From IMG/VR virus record IMGVR_UViG_3300042317_000655, positions 1-25,936 of that record: a DNA stretch of 25,936 nucleotides. One strand, 5' to 3'. Below are positions 5,370-12,513 of the stretch, in pieces. A program made the position numbers and the translations under genes. The notes beneath the pieces are model-generated. The model saw only the letters and a list, made by a program, of their open reading frames with translations. It searched no databases and was not told where the DNA came from. This stretch comes from a virus. Positions within the stretch are counted from its first letter, which is position 1, and the number at the start of each line of letters is the position of its first letter.

Positions 5370-5629
5370 GGGTTTTGTGTCGGCGTGTTGCTGTGCTCCC
5401 CGTTAGAATGCATTTTAGTCGCAACGCCGTTTTGTAGATTGACCTTGCTTCCGCAGTCGCAGGTGTGCGTGAGTTGTTCGCTCCAGTGTGCATACACATA
5501 CGCCGGATATTTGTGATACCTTCCGCAGTCGCACGTATAGCCGCTATCATCACCGGGCATTCTAACCATGCCAGTGCAGCGAACAGTCTCCTTGCCTGTC
5601 AGTTTTCGAGCGGTTTTCTTGGTCTTCAT
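5366..5629 (-). CDS. Small zinc-finger-like protein, 87 aa
   Basis: The basic N-terminus (MKTKKTARKLTGKETVRCTG) is followed by two CxC pairs, C33/C35 (TCDCGRY) and C57/C59 (TCDCGSK), 22 residues apart, which could hold one zinc ion. The segment between them has several aromatics (YHKYPAYVYAHW). This looks like a compact zinc-binding fold for protein or nucleic-acid contact. A GTG near 5737 in the same frame would add 36 residues beginning GGWEIARRIGKEVGI; I keep the ATG because that extension lacks a clear start signal, but it remains possible. Confidence 0.55.
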   Translation of the reverse strand: MKTKKTARKLTGKETVRCTGMVRMPGDDSGYTCDCGRYHKYPAYVYAHWSEQLTHTCDCGSKVNLQNGVATKMHSNGEHSNTPTQNP

Positions 5630-5743
5630 GTCAGTGGTTTTTGTTCGGTTTCTGTGATTGTGTCGGAGCCTGTCGCTGACCGGCAGCGTTATACCCACTT
5701 CCTTCCCGATCCGGCGCGCTATCTCCCAACCACCCACCCGCCT
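5630..5743. other. 114-base stretch without a convincing gene
   Basis: Between the stop at 5744 and ATG 5629 there is no independent gene I can support. The sequence may encode an N-terminal extension of the zinc-finger-like protein from a GTG near 5737. No promoter or terminator is apparent. Confidence 0.4.
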
Positions 5744-5929
5744 TCACTGGTGCCCTCCATCGTAGCTGTAGTGGTGATCCGAGTCGCCGGGTTGCGGAAT
5801 CCGCGACTCCGGTGGTCGGGATAGCCACTCAACTTGTCTTTTCCAGTATTCGACGTTGGCCTTAGCGACTTCGATTTCGGTTTCGTAGAGCCTGCCATCG
5901 GCGGCTTTGTATGCTTGTATTAGGTTCAT
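5744..5929 (-). CDS. Hypothetical protein, 61 aa
   Basis: The protein begins MNLIQAYKAADGRLYETEIE, continues as a helix (VAKANVEYWKRQVEWLSRPP), and ends in a polar tail with His and Tyr (SDHHYSYDGGHQ). It looks like the first reliable gene of the leftward accessory operon. The ATG is preceded by an A/C-rich leader (AAGTACAACACC) with no SD. No function is recognised. Confidence 0.5.
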   Translation of the reverse strand: MNLIQAYKAADGRLYETEIEVAKANVEYWKRQVEWLSRPPESRIPQPGDSDHHYSYDGGHQ

Positions 5930-6013
5930 GGTGTTGTACTTCCGGGTGTTGCTCCACCCGCTCCCCCACCGCCCGAGCGGCGCGAACGAGCGTTATGGTG
6001 TTCATGTTTTGCA

Positions 6014-6043
6014 CGAATAAACGCAACTTTACCGCGTGTCAAA
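6014..6043 (-). promoter_or_regulatory. Candidate promoter of the leftward accessory operon, containing a TTTGACAC copy
   Basis: TTGACA (6042-6037) is a perfect -35 on the minus strand. The best -10 choices are weak: TATTCG at 17-base spacing or TTTATT at 15. It lies in the divergent gap between the plus-strand genes at 6103 and the minus-strand genes. The -35 box is embedded in the same TTTGACAC word found before late genes, so it might also be a regulator-binding site. Confidence 0.35.
6036..6043 (-). repeat. TTTGACAC motif, copy 1
   Basis: This exact 8-base copy is the only one outside the structural region. The context is ATTTTGACACGCGG, close to the copy at 25581. It coincides with a -35 box. 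Confidence 0.7.
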
Positions 6044-6102
6044 ATAAATCTAAATCTTTTTTGCCTTGCCAGCGCGAGCGATGCGCGGCAACGTGCGCGG
6101 TC

Positions 6103-6342
6103 ATGCCATCCCGCGAGCCATTCACGTTTATTTCATTCCGCGCGGGCGAGCCTGCGTGCGCGGTCGAGCTTCACGCCGATAATCCCGCACTGTGGCAAAC
6201 GCTGTGCGGCGTGAGCCAAAGCCGCACAAGCGGTGCCGTGGTGCGCGGTGCGCGACGGTGCCGAGAGTGCCGTGCGGAGATGCAGCGGCGCGGACGCTAC
6301 ACGCCGAGCGCGCGGAAAATGGCAGGGCACTTTCCCGAATGA
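6103..6342 (+). CDS. Small Cys-containing protein, 79 aa
   Basis: The protein begins MPSREPFTFISFRAGEPACA and has a CRECRAEMQRRGRYTP segment (about residues 53-68) that could be half of a zinc knuckle. It is strongly basic towards the C-terminus. Its TGA overlaps the ATG of the next plus-strand gene (ATGA). The frame is open further upstream but without a good start. The role is unknown; location in a plus-strand cluster with an HNH nuclease suggests nucleic-acid contact. Confidence 0.45.
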   Translation: MPSREPFTFISFRAGEPACAVELHADNPALWQTLCGVSQSRTSGAVVRGARRCRECRAEMQRRGRYTPSARKMAGHFPE

Positions 6343-6509
6343 GCAAGCCATCCAAGAAGCCCGCAAAGTGCCGCGCGTGCGCGAAGCTGGAGCGCGCCCG
6401 CGTTGCGCTCCAAATCATTTCCACGTGGGCCACGTTTGAAGGCGGCGCGGTGTTCAATCGCGAGGACGTGCTGGCCCTCGCCACGAAAGTTTTGCGCGAG
6501 CTGAAATAG
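6339..6509 (+). CDS. Small Cys-containing protein, 56 aa
   Basis: The protein begins MSKPSKKPAKCRACAKLERA, so a CxxC pair sits in a basic N-terminus, followed by a helix-strand-helix ending REDVLALATKVLRELK. The preceding gene has a similar CRxC unit, so the two may be distant relatives or partners sharing one zinc site. The start is fixed by the ATGA overlap. GGGCACTTT lies just upstream, as it also does before the HNH gene. Confidence 0.5.
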   Translation: MSKPSKKPAKCRACAKLERARVALQIISTWATFEGGAVFNREDVLALATKVLRELK

Positions 6510-6516
6510 GGCTTGC

Positions 6517-6652
6517 AAAGTGCCCGCGCTGCGCGGAAGATGCGCCATCGGCAATTCCTGCCGGTAGCTGATTTCAGCCAGCTTCAAAACATTTCCTTGC
6601 CCCGCTTGTGCCGCGCTCTTTCGAGCCGGGCTGAACACAGGCGGGGCACTTT
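6517..6652. repeat. Inverted repeat bracketing the HNH leader, with related copies upstream
   Basis: AAAGTGCCC (6517-6525) and its complement GGGCACTTT (6644-6652) bracket the 149-base gap before the HNH gene. A second pair, GGGCACTTT (6325-6333) and AAAGTGCC (6365-6372), surrounds the start of the 56-residue gene. Inside the gap CCCCGCTTGTG (about 6600-6610) and CACAGGCGGGG (about 6636-6646) can form a long stem with an inner GCTC-TTTC-GAGC hairpin. No gene is seen in the gap. Confidence 0.5.
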
Positions 6653-6658
6653 GATAAA

Positions 6659-7213
6659 ATGCAAATTCATCTAGGTCGCCATGAATACAGAAATGAATAT
6701 CTGCGATGCGAGCATTGGACTGATTTCAGATCCAAAATCGTCGCGAAGTTCCCGCGATGCCAGAAATGCAATGAGCGCCCATCTTTGCATGTCCACCACT
6801 GCAACTACTACCGCCTTTATCGAGAGCGTGAATCTGATGTTTTGGCGCTTTGCCCTCCGTGTCACAAGCTGATTGAAATGGCAAAATCGTTCAAACTTAT
6901 CAGCCAAAATCACGATCAGTTCGCGGCTCGCTCTGTGAATCGAAAACAGATTGACGCACTGCGAAAAAGTGTCGGCACGCTCAGCTTAGAGCAAGCGATC
7001 AAAATCCAACATGCGAGCCTTTACATCCAACGGCGAATCGTAGGGTATTTGAAGCTGCCGTCGTTTCCATCCGACTGGCGCAACATAGTCGGAACCAAGC
7101 TGACCGCGCGGAAGTTTTGGTTTATCCAGATGTCACTTTCTGGAAAACTAAGCGGCGCGCCTCTGCGGAAAAAATCAAAAACTCTACTCAAGATTGTAAA
7201 AATCCACTACTAG
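6659..7213 (+). CDS. HNH-type nuclease with zinc-binding Cys pairs, 184 aa
   Basis: The HNH core is in the first 75 residues: C34-x2-C37 (RCQKC), the catalytic-type H44-V-H46-H47 (LHVHHCNYYR), D60, and C65-x2-C68-H69 (LCPPCHKLI). This is the Cys4-supported HNH layout of phage and homing endonucleases. Residues 90-184 are basic and helical and may be a DNA-binding part. The gene is visibly less GC-rich than its neighbours, and its leader is bounded by inverted repeats, both consistent with a recently acquired selfish gene. A phage packaging or recombination HNH role is the alternative; those are usually beside terminase, which is not the case here. Confidence 0.75.
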   Translation: MQIHLGRHEYRNEYLRCEHWTDFRSKIVAKFPRCQKCNERPSLHVHHCNYYRLYRERESDVLALCPPCHKLIEMAKSFKLISQNHDQFAARSVNRKQIDALRKSVGTLSLEQAIKIQHASLYIQRRIVGYLKLPSFPSDWRNIVGTKLTARKFWFIQMSLSGKLSGAPLRKKSKTLLKIVKIHY

Positions 7214-7252
7214 CTGCCCCGACCGCTCAAGCCTGTCCCGATGCAAGGCTTC

Positions 7253-7298
7253 GCGGACGCTAAACCTGCCGCGTGTATCGTCCGCTCCGAGTTTAGCG
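7253..7298 (+). terminator. Possible terminator with two competing stems after the HNH gene
   Basis: CGCTAAAC (7258-7265) and GTTTAGCG (7291-7298) pair and are followed by AATTTTC, a weak U-tract for a plus-strand transcript. GCGGACG (7253-7259) can instead pair with CGTCCGC (7279-7285), excluding the first stem's outer bases. It sits in the convergent gap between the HNH gene and the end of the late operon. The remainder of 7214-7357 holds no gene I can support. Confidence 0.35.
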
Positions 7299-7357
7299 AA
7301 TTTTCAATTACGGCGCGACTAAAACGCTTACAGGCCGCAGCCTAGCGGCAAAAACAA

Positions 7358-7441
7358 TTACCGCTTCCCGCCGATGCCCGCGCAAATCACGACGAGGCCA
7401 GCGAGGATGAGCACGGCGGCGATGCCGATGGCGAGGCTCAT
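7358..7441 (-). CDS. 27-residue single-span membrane peptide after endolysin
   Basis: The sequence runs MSLAIGIAAVLILAGLVVIC and ends AGIGGKR. Almost the entire peptide is one transmembrane helix with a short basic C-terminus. The ATG overlaps the endolysin TGA (ATGA), so it is likely translated by coupling. It is the last gene of the late transcript. Its size and position suggest a lysis modulator (pinholin-, antiholin- or toxin-like peptide), but no homologue is known to me. Confidence 0.5.
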   Translation of the reverse strand: MSLAIGIAAVLILAGLVVICAGIGGKR

Positions 7442-7995
7442 TGCGTCGCCTGTGCGTGCATGGAATCCCTGCCCCAGAAAGCCCCGGCACTCAGCCAGCC
7501 CTCGCGCGCGAATGCTTCCATCACCGCAAATGGCATCGTCGCGCGGACTGGCCATGCGACGTGGTTGCCGTTGTTGCTCGCGTCGAGGTCAATCGCAGCA
7601 CCACGGGCATGGAGTGACGGCAGAGATCCGCCGCGCATCGGGCGGTTGTTGTAGCAGCCGTCATAGATTTTCACCACGTCCGGCGCGACTGCGTATGCCG
7701 CTGTGAGCGCGCGGGCGAGGCTGGCAGCAACGAGGCGATGGCATCGAATGGTCTTGATGCGCTTGCCCTCGTAATACATCGGCACGGGCGCGGGGAGATT
7801 CACAAGCTGCGACTCGTCACCGGCTGCGCCGTAAAACTTGGTCAGGCTTGCTTGGTCAGACTTCGGCCAAGGGTTTGGCGAGGGCATGAGAGCGCGCAGA
7901 TACTTCTGGCAAGCGGCGATGGATTTCGGCCCCCAAAAACAATCCGGCACGACGCCGATTTTCGACTGAATCGCTTTGATTTCGGTAGAGGTCAC
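7438..7995 (-). CDS. Endolysin, M15-type D-Ala-D-Ala peptidase, 185 aa
   Basis: The C-terminal domain (about 80-185) carries the M15 zinc signature H129-x6-D136 (LHARGAAIDLDA) and the second His in GRDSMHAQATQ (H180, with D177). These are the zinc and catalytic positions of VanY-like L-alanyl-D-glutamate or D-Ala-D-Ala peptidases. The N-terminal 40 residues (IKAIQSKIGVVPDCFWGPKS) resemble a short peptidoglycan-binding repeat. There is no signal peptide, so release depends on the holin. The start is the GTG at 7995, overlapping the lipoprotein stop (GTGA). Confidence 0.85.
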   Translation of the reverse strand: MTSTEIKAIQSKIGVVPDCFWGPKSIAACQKYLRALMPSPNPWPKSDQASLTKFYGAAGDESQLVNLPAPVPMYYEGKRIKTIRCHRLVAASLARALTAAYAVAPDVVKIYDGCYNNRPMRGGSLPSLHARGAAIDLDASNNGNHVAWPVRATMPFAVMEAFAREGWLSAGAFWGRDSMHAQATQ

Positions 7996-8372
7996 TTCCC
8001 ACCGGCAAACGCCGCCTCGCTAAGTGCCGTCGCCACCGCGTTAATCACCGTGGATTTGCTCACGCTGCCCTTCGCCAGAGCCTCCGCCGCGATGCTCTCG
8101 ACGGCCTTGGCGGCTGCGGGATGCCCCGTTGCGGAGCGGACAAGCTGGCCGATGTCTGCCACGTCCACCGCGCCCCACGCGGCCTGCGCTGCGGCGTGCC
8201 CGTAGTCGCTGCCGAGGTTGCCAGCGACAAGCGTGCGGAGTTGCGCCACTGCCACTTTGCCGAGGATGGTTGCCGCGTCACGGCGCACCGCGCGCCAGTC
8301 GGTGCCCGCGCATCCGGTCAGGGCATGGATGAGCGTGGCGACAATGGCAAGGATGATGAGTTGCTTTTTCAT
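7992..8372 (-). CDS. Phage lipoprotein in the lysis block, 126 aa
   Basis: The N-terminus MKKQLIILAIVATLIHALTG-C is a lipoprotein signal with lipobox LTGC and Cys at residue 21. The mature part is Ala-rich and helical with an AAAQAAW segment. Rz1-type outer-membrane spanins are lipoproteins found in this place, but they are usually smaller and Pro-rich. This one may be an unusual outer-membrane spanin or a structural lipoprotein. The ATG overlaps the holin TGA. A lipoprotein here argues for a Gram-negative host. Confidence 0.7.
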   Translation of the reverse strand: MKKQLIILAIVATLIHALTGCAGTDWRAVRRDAATILGKVAVAQLRTLVAGNLGSDYGHAAAQAAWGAVDVADIGQLVRSATGHPAAAKAVESIAAEALAKGSVSKSTVINAVATALSEAAFAGGK

Positions 8373-8590
8373 TGGGGTTTGTTGGTTGAGTCAGGCGTCG
8401 GCGAGGGCGTCGGCGGCGCGAAGTATGCGAGGATTTTCAGCAGCACAGTTGCGATTGCCGAGGCGTAAGTGATGTAAGGCGTCCACTTCGGCGGAAGCAG
8501 TTGGAGGATGTCCTTGTCATAGCTCATGCCCGCGATGATGGTGAGCACGCCAGCGAGTGCGGCGAGTAGGTCGAGGAATCGTTTGTTCAT
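8369..8590 (-). CDS. Candidate holin, 73 aa, two transmembrane helices
   Basis: Two hydrophobic helices are visible, about residues 8-22 (LLAALAGVLTIIAGM) and 41-58 (TYASAIATVLLKILAYF), separated by a short polar turn with PPKW. A Pro/Ser/Thr-rich tail follows (APPTPSPTPDSTNKPQ). This is the topology and size of class II holins, which open the inner membrane for the endolysin. Position immediately upstream of the lipoprotein and endolysin supports it. Both ends overlap neighbours by 4 bases. Confidence 0.65.
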   Translation of the reverse strand: MNKRFLDLLAALAGVLTIIAGMSYDKDILQLLPPKWTPYITYASAIATVLLKILAYFAPPTPSPTPDSTNKPQ

Positions 8591-8880
8591 GGTTTTCGGC
8601 TGATGGCCTCCAAGGTTGCCGCCAACTTATCCTGTGTGCGGATTGAGAGCTGCTGCGACTCGGAGATTTTGGACAGGTTTGATTTAACCTCAGCCATCGT
8701 GGTCTCCACTAATGCCAGCCGAGCGTCTTGCCGAATCATCACCTCTCGCCCCTGCGTCCACACTCCGAGTCCGCCAATGAGCATCACGGCAGCAGTGAGG
8801 ACGTGCCCGAGGTTCACGGTGCCGTCGAATTTCCAACGGCGTGCCTCGGCTCTGTTTTGTTCTTGTTCGGTGTCGCTCAT
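8587..8880 (-). CDS. Membrane-anchored coiled-coil protein of the lysis block, 97 aa
   Basis: Order of parts: acidic cytoplasmic N-terminus (MSDTEQEQNRAEARRWKFDG), one transmembrane helix (about 27-44, LTAAVMLIGGLGVW), then a 50-residue helix with heptad spacing (ARLALVETTMAEVKSNLSKI). A single N-terminal anchor with a periplasmic coil is the layout of inner-membrane spanins (Rz), and a lipoprotein partner lies two genes downstream. It could also be a one-span holin or antiholin. No enzyme motif is seen. Confidence 0.55.
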   Translation of the reverse strand: MSDTEQEQNRAEARRWKFDGTVNLGHVLTAAVMLIGGLGVWTQGREVMIRQDARLALVETTMAEVKSNLSKISESQQLSIRTQDKLAATLEAISRKP

Positions 8881-8884
8881 TGCT

Positions 8885-9361
8885 TCATTTCACGGCGGCG
8901 AGTTGCGCTTCGAGTTCCTTCACACGCGCGGCTTTGGCAGCGGCTTCGCGCGCGGCGAACGGCGCATTGATCGCGGCGGCGAGCGTTGCCAGCGTCGCGC
9001 GTGCGGCGTCATACTTCGCGGAGTTCGCGGCGAGCTTGGCCTGCAAGTCGGCATACTCCGCGTCAATCGCCGCCCAGTCCAGCGCGGCGAGCAATTCGGC
9101 CGCGTGCTTCTGGTCTTGCGCGGTCATTGCGGCGAGTTCGGTAACGGCCTTGTCGCGCGCTGCGTTGGCCGTGGCGATAGCTGCGTCACTCGCGGCCTTG
9201 GCTGTCGCGGCGTCGGCGGCTGCTTTGTCGGCGGCTTCTTTTGCGTCGGCCTGCGCCGCTGCGAGGGCGTCCGCGCCTTCCTTGCGGAGTGCGTCGAGTT
9301 GTGCGGAGATGTCCAACCAGAGTTGGCCGGATTCAGTTTGGATGTCGAATAGTGATTTCAT
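8885..9361 (-). CDS. Ala-rich coiled-coil protein between fibre and lysis genes, 158 aa
   Basis: The protein begins MKSLFDIQTESGQLWLDISA and then is almost entirely Ala/Lys/Asp/Glu helix (units such as AAAQADAKEAADKAAADAAT), ending RVKELEAQLAAVK. There is no membrane segment or signal. The extended helix suggests a fibrous virion or fibre-assembly protein; the neighbouring fibre gene would be a natural partner. The leader is a clear A/C-rich, SD-less example (ACCCACAACCCACAAACCC). Confidence 0.65.
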   Translation of the reverse strand: MKSLFDIQTESGQLWLDISAQLDALRKEGADALAAAQADAKEAADKAAADAATAKAASDAAIATANAARDKAVTELAAMTAQDQKHAAELLAALDWAAIDAEYADLQAKLAANSAKYDAARATLATLAAAINAPFAAREAAAKAARVKELEAQLAAVK

Positions 9362-9379
9362 GGGTTTGTGGGTTGTGGG

Positions 9380-12300
9380 TTAGGCTAAGAGTCCGGCGTT
9401 CCGTAGTGCTTTGACTACTTGTGCAATAGTGTAGCCGTCAAACGTGTCGTCCGTTTTGATATTTGTCCCCCCGCCCGCGTGAGCAACGGTTGCGCTGGCA
9501 ACTGCCGTTGTCGGCTGAACGATTGGCGTCGCATTCCAGAAGCTAAGTTTCTGCGTTGTTGCCGCGCCTATCTTCGTTCCGGTCGTCGTGTTGAAAGCGA
9601 TGTTCTGCGCATCTCCTAACGTGATTCCGCCGTTAGCAGTAAGAAGCCCTGTAAACGTGCTCGCGCCGGTTACGGCGAGGGTGCCGCCGATGTTGACATT
9701 TTTCACCACGCCGAGACCGCCAGCGGTCACAATCGCTCCGGTCGTGGTGGTCGTGCTTTCGGTTGTGGCACCCACGCTCAAAACTGTCGTGGACGAGCCC
9801 GTAGAAACAGTCGTGCCGCTAAAACTGAAACCGACATTCCCGTTGTTATACCAGCCAATGCTGCCGGCCTGCACAGCTCCGGTGGTTTTGATTGCTCCAG
9901 TTGCGGAGATTGCTGCGGCGTATCCGTTGTTGCCAGCAATAGTGAGGTTTCCTGGGACAGTGATACCGTAGTTAGCATCAAGGTTTGACCCGTCCGTGGT
10001 AAGCGTAAACACCAATCCGCCGACCGCGCCGGGCGTGATGGTCGTGTATTTAGTTGGGCTTTGCTGTAAAACGATAGCCCCCGCCGTCACATTCAGCGCC
10101 GTGTTTGTCGTCCCGCCGCTCGCAGTCAATTCCAGCGCCACATTGGTTGAGGTCGTCCCGGTGTGCGTGTTGGAAATCACCGCACCCTTGGTGGTGATGC
10201 CGCTGGTGCCATTCGCGCCAGCCGTTGCCACGTTCAGCGCGGTCTGCGACGCCGCCGCCGCCGTGCCGCTTACTTGCAGGTCAAGCAGCTTGCCGCTGGT
10301 CAGTGACGAGCTTGCCGCGTAGATGCCGGTGCCGGTCGTGAGGCTGTTGCCCGCGACGGCGATGCCGCTGGCCGTGGTCGTGCCGGTGGTCGTGGGCAGC
10401 GTGAAGGTGTTCGTGGTGCCGGTGTAGGTGTTGCTGCCTTGCAGCGTCGCCAGCGTGCCACTCAGCGGCAGCGTAACCGTGCCCGTGCCGAGCGCGCCCG
10501 TCGCAGGCGCAAGCGTCGTGGTGCCCGAGGTGGCGTTGCGAAAGCCGATGTTGCCCACTGCGCTGCCTGCGGTGCCGAGGAGGAGGCTGGTGGTCGAGGT
10601 GAATGTGCCGGTCGCCGCTTCAACGGTGCCGAGCGTGCTGCCGTTCGTCGTGACTCTTAGCGTGCCGTTGGCTGGCGCGGTGAGAGCTGTGAAAAAGCCA
10701 GCAGTTCCAGATCCTATGTAGGTGCCGCTGCCTTTGGCGCTACAAAATGTTACATAGCCAGCCTGATCAAAAGGCTCAATGTTGAGGAAGTTATTGCTAC
10801 CGCCGATGATGTTTCCGCCTGCGGTGTCAGCTCCAAGAGGGAGGGTGCTGATATTCCATTGAATGTTTCGCGTAATGGACGATCCGGTGCCGAATATGTC
10901 TCCGGTTGAGTTTGCCTGCAAATATGCGGGAGTTCCGTCCGTGGTTTCGGATTTCAATGCGCCGTTGGCCCCGAAATTGCCATATACATAGTTACTCCCC
11001 CGAGTCCCGTCGTTCAAAATTTCAAAATGAAAAATCCGGCGCGCGGCATTCACATTCGGCCCGGCTGCTCCGTCTGCAAACAAATCCCAGTTGAACTCCT
11101 GCCTGACGGCCCCCGTGTCATTGGGCTGATAATCATTCTCCAGCGCGAGCCGGTGGCCACGTCCGGCGCTCAGTCGAGTCCATGTTGCGTCCGGCTGAAG
11201 TTGGACGTTATGACACCACATTAGCGCGTTATACCCGGAGCCGTAAGCTGACGACTGCGGTGCCCATGTCTGCGTTAGCACGGCGGGCTGATTGCCGTCG
11301 CTTGCCCGAAGGTCAAACACGCTATAAGCCTGTGCCGGACTGCTGCGCGTGATCGTGCCGTTGATGGTCGTGAATTGCTCGCCCGCGCCGCGCAACACAA
11401 CTCCAGCCGGAAGCGTGATATTACCGTCAAATGTGCCGGGGCCGATGCGGATTTCGTCGCCGCTTGCACACGCTGCGATTGCCGCCGCCAGCGCCACGCC
11501 GCGAGCCGCTGCGGTGTTGGCTGTCGGTGTGTAAAAGAGGGAGGTAACACCATTGCTCTTGACTACCGCAGGGACGGTCGTGACGAACGCCCCCGCGCTG
11601 CCCACGTTGATCGCCAGTGCCGTCGCGACTCCGGTGCCGACTGGTAGCTCTCCAAGCACGCCCGCGTTGTCGTAGAGGATGCGCCCGCTGGTGCCGCTGG
11701 CGATGGCTGTGGTGCCGACTGTGAGGCCAGTTGAGGTCGCAGGCTTCGGCGTAATCCACGCGCGGAGATCCGTGTTGGCCGTGATTGCGCCCGCGCTCGC
11801 CACCACCGTTGCCAGCGGGTAGCTGCCAGCCGTGAATGCCGTGGTGTTCACCGATGCCACGCCTGCCGCCGTCACCTCGATGTAGTTCGTCGCGTTGGTG
11901 ATTGCCAGCGATGACTGCGCTGCCACGAATGCGCCGTTGGCTGCGTAGCCCGCTGCGACGTTGACGAGCAGGCCGGTGCCGTTCGTGACTAGGAAATCGT
12001 TGCGGGCGATGATGGTGGCCGGCACGGTGTCATCCGCGCGCCCCACGTCCGGCTTGCAAATCACCGTCACGGTGTCGGACTTAGCCTGCATCGCCATGCT
12101 GACGGTATAATACACGTCGAGGTCAACCAGCTTGTTGCCCTCGTCGTCTGTGGTGTCGGCATTGTTTGCCGCAAGGTAGGTGTCGAGCGCGGTGCCGCCA
12201 ATGGTCTGCGCCGTCGCTTGGTAAAGCCCAGTGGTAGCCGATGCCGTCCATGTCGTCACTGCAACCAGCGCCGCGTTGTCGCCAAGCAGCGCAGGCTTGA

Positions 12301-12466
12301 TGCTCAGGTTGATCGCCCATGACGTGTCGAGCGCGTAGGGCGTGCCGTCCACCGTCACGTAGAGGTCAACGTCGCAAAGCTCCTGCCGCTTTATGTAGCC
12401 CGTGTCGCAGGTGATTGCGCCCGTGCGAATTTCCCAGTTGAGAGTGATTTTTCGGAGCGTGGCCAT
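9380..12466 (-). CDS. Tail fibre/receptor-binding protein with beta-helix, 1028 aa
   Basis: The N-terminal ~150 residues (MATLRKITLNWEIRTGAITC onward) form a globular domain likely to attach to the tail. A right-handed beta-helix or pectate-lyase-like part follows near residue 340 (IRIGPGTFDGNITLPAGVVL, then RGAGEQFTTINGTI). The rest is Gly/Thr/Ser/Ala-rich repeats of the beta-solenoid type, ending with an SFWNATPIVQPT segment and a short C-terminal helix (VVKALRNAGLLA). I recall that closing pattern from other environmental phage fibres. No catalytic pair for glycan cleavage can be singled out. TTTGACAC lies 12 bases before its ATG. Confidence 0.8.
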   Translation of the reverse strand: MATLRKITLNWEIRTGAITCDTGYIKRQELCDVDLYVTVDGTPYALDTSWAINLSIKPALLGDNAALVAVTTWTASATTGLYQATAQTIGGTALDTYLAANNADTTDDEGNKLVDLDVYYTVSMAMQAKSDTVTVICKPDVGRADDTVPATIIARNDFLVTNGTGLLVNVAAGYAANGAFVAAQSSLAITNATNYIEVTAAGVASVNTTAFTAGSYPLATVVASAGAITANTDLRAWITPKPATSTGLTVGTTAIASGTSGRILYDNAGVLGELPVGTGVATALAINVGSAGAFVTTVPAVVKSNGVTSLFYTPTANTAAARGVALAAAIAACASGDEIRIGPGTFDGNITLPAGVVLRGAGEQFTTINGTITRSSPAQAYSVFDLRASDGNQPAVLTQTWAPQSSAYGSGYNALMWCHNVQLQPDATWTRLSAGRGHRLALENDYQPNDTGAVRQEFNWDLFADGAAGPNVNAARRIFHFEILNDGTRGSNYVYGNFGANGALKSETTDGTPAYLQANSTGDIFGTGSSITRNIQWNISTLPLGADTAGGNIIGGSNNFLNIEPFDQAGYVTFCSAKGSGTYIGSGTAGFFTALTAPANGTLRVTTNGSTLGTVEAATGTFTSTTSLLLGTAGSAVGNIGFRNATSGTTTLAPATGALGTGTVTLPLSGTLATLQGSNTYTGTTNTFTLPTTTGTTTASGIAVAGNSLTTGTGIYAASSSLTSGKLLDLQVSGTAAAASQTALNVATAGANGTSGITTKGAVISNTHTGTTSTNVALELTASGGTTNTALNVTAGAIVLQQSPTKYTTITPGAVGGLVFTLTTDGSNLDANYGITVPGNLTIAGNNGYAAAISATGAIKTTGAVQAGSIGWYNNGNVGFSFSGTTVSTGSSTTVLSVGATTESTTTTTGAIVTAGGLGVVKNVNIGGTLAVTGASTFTGLLTANGGITLGDAQNIAFNTTTGTKIGAATTQKLSFWNATPIVQPTTAVASATVAHAGGGTNIKTDDTFDGYTIAQVVKALRNAGLLA

Positions 12467-12478
12467 GATTTTAGTGCG

Positions 12479-12486
12479 GTGTCAAA
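12479..12486 (-). repeat. TTTGACAC motif, copy 2
   Basis: This copy lies 12 bases upstream of the fibre ATG at 12466. There is no SD between motif and start (CGCACTAAAATC). Context AATTTGACACCGCAC. Confidence 0.75.
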
Positions 12487-12513
12487 TTTGGAATCTGTTT
12501 AGGTGAGCGCGGG

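Noticed and set aside
5862-6005. 47-codon minus-strand ORF starting MNTITLVRAARAVGER
   Set aside because: It overlaps most of the first half of the better-supported 61-residue gene (5744-5929) in another frame, and its C-terminal half is Arg/Gln low-complexity sequence.
7334-7349. GCCGC...GCGGC stem at the end of the late operon as a terminator
   Set aside because: Only five base pairs, and on the minus strand the T-run precedes rather than follows the stem.
9588-10721. Long plus-strand ORFs opposite the fibre gene
   Set aside because: They are low-complexity Val/Pro/Ala shadows of the Gly/Thr/Ala repeats on the other strand, without start signals.
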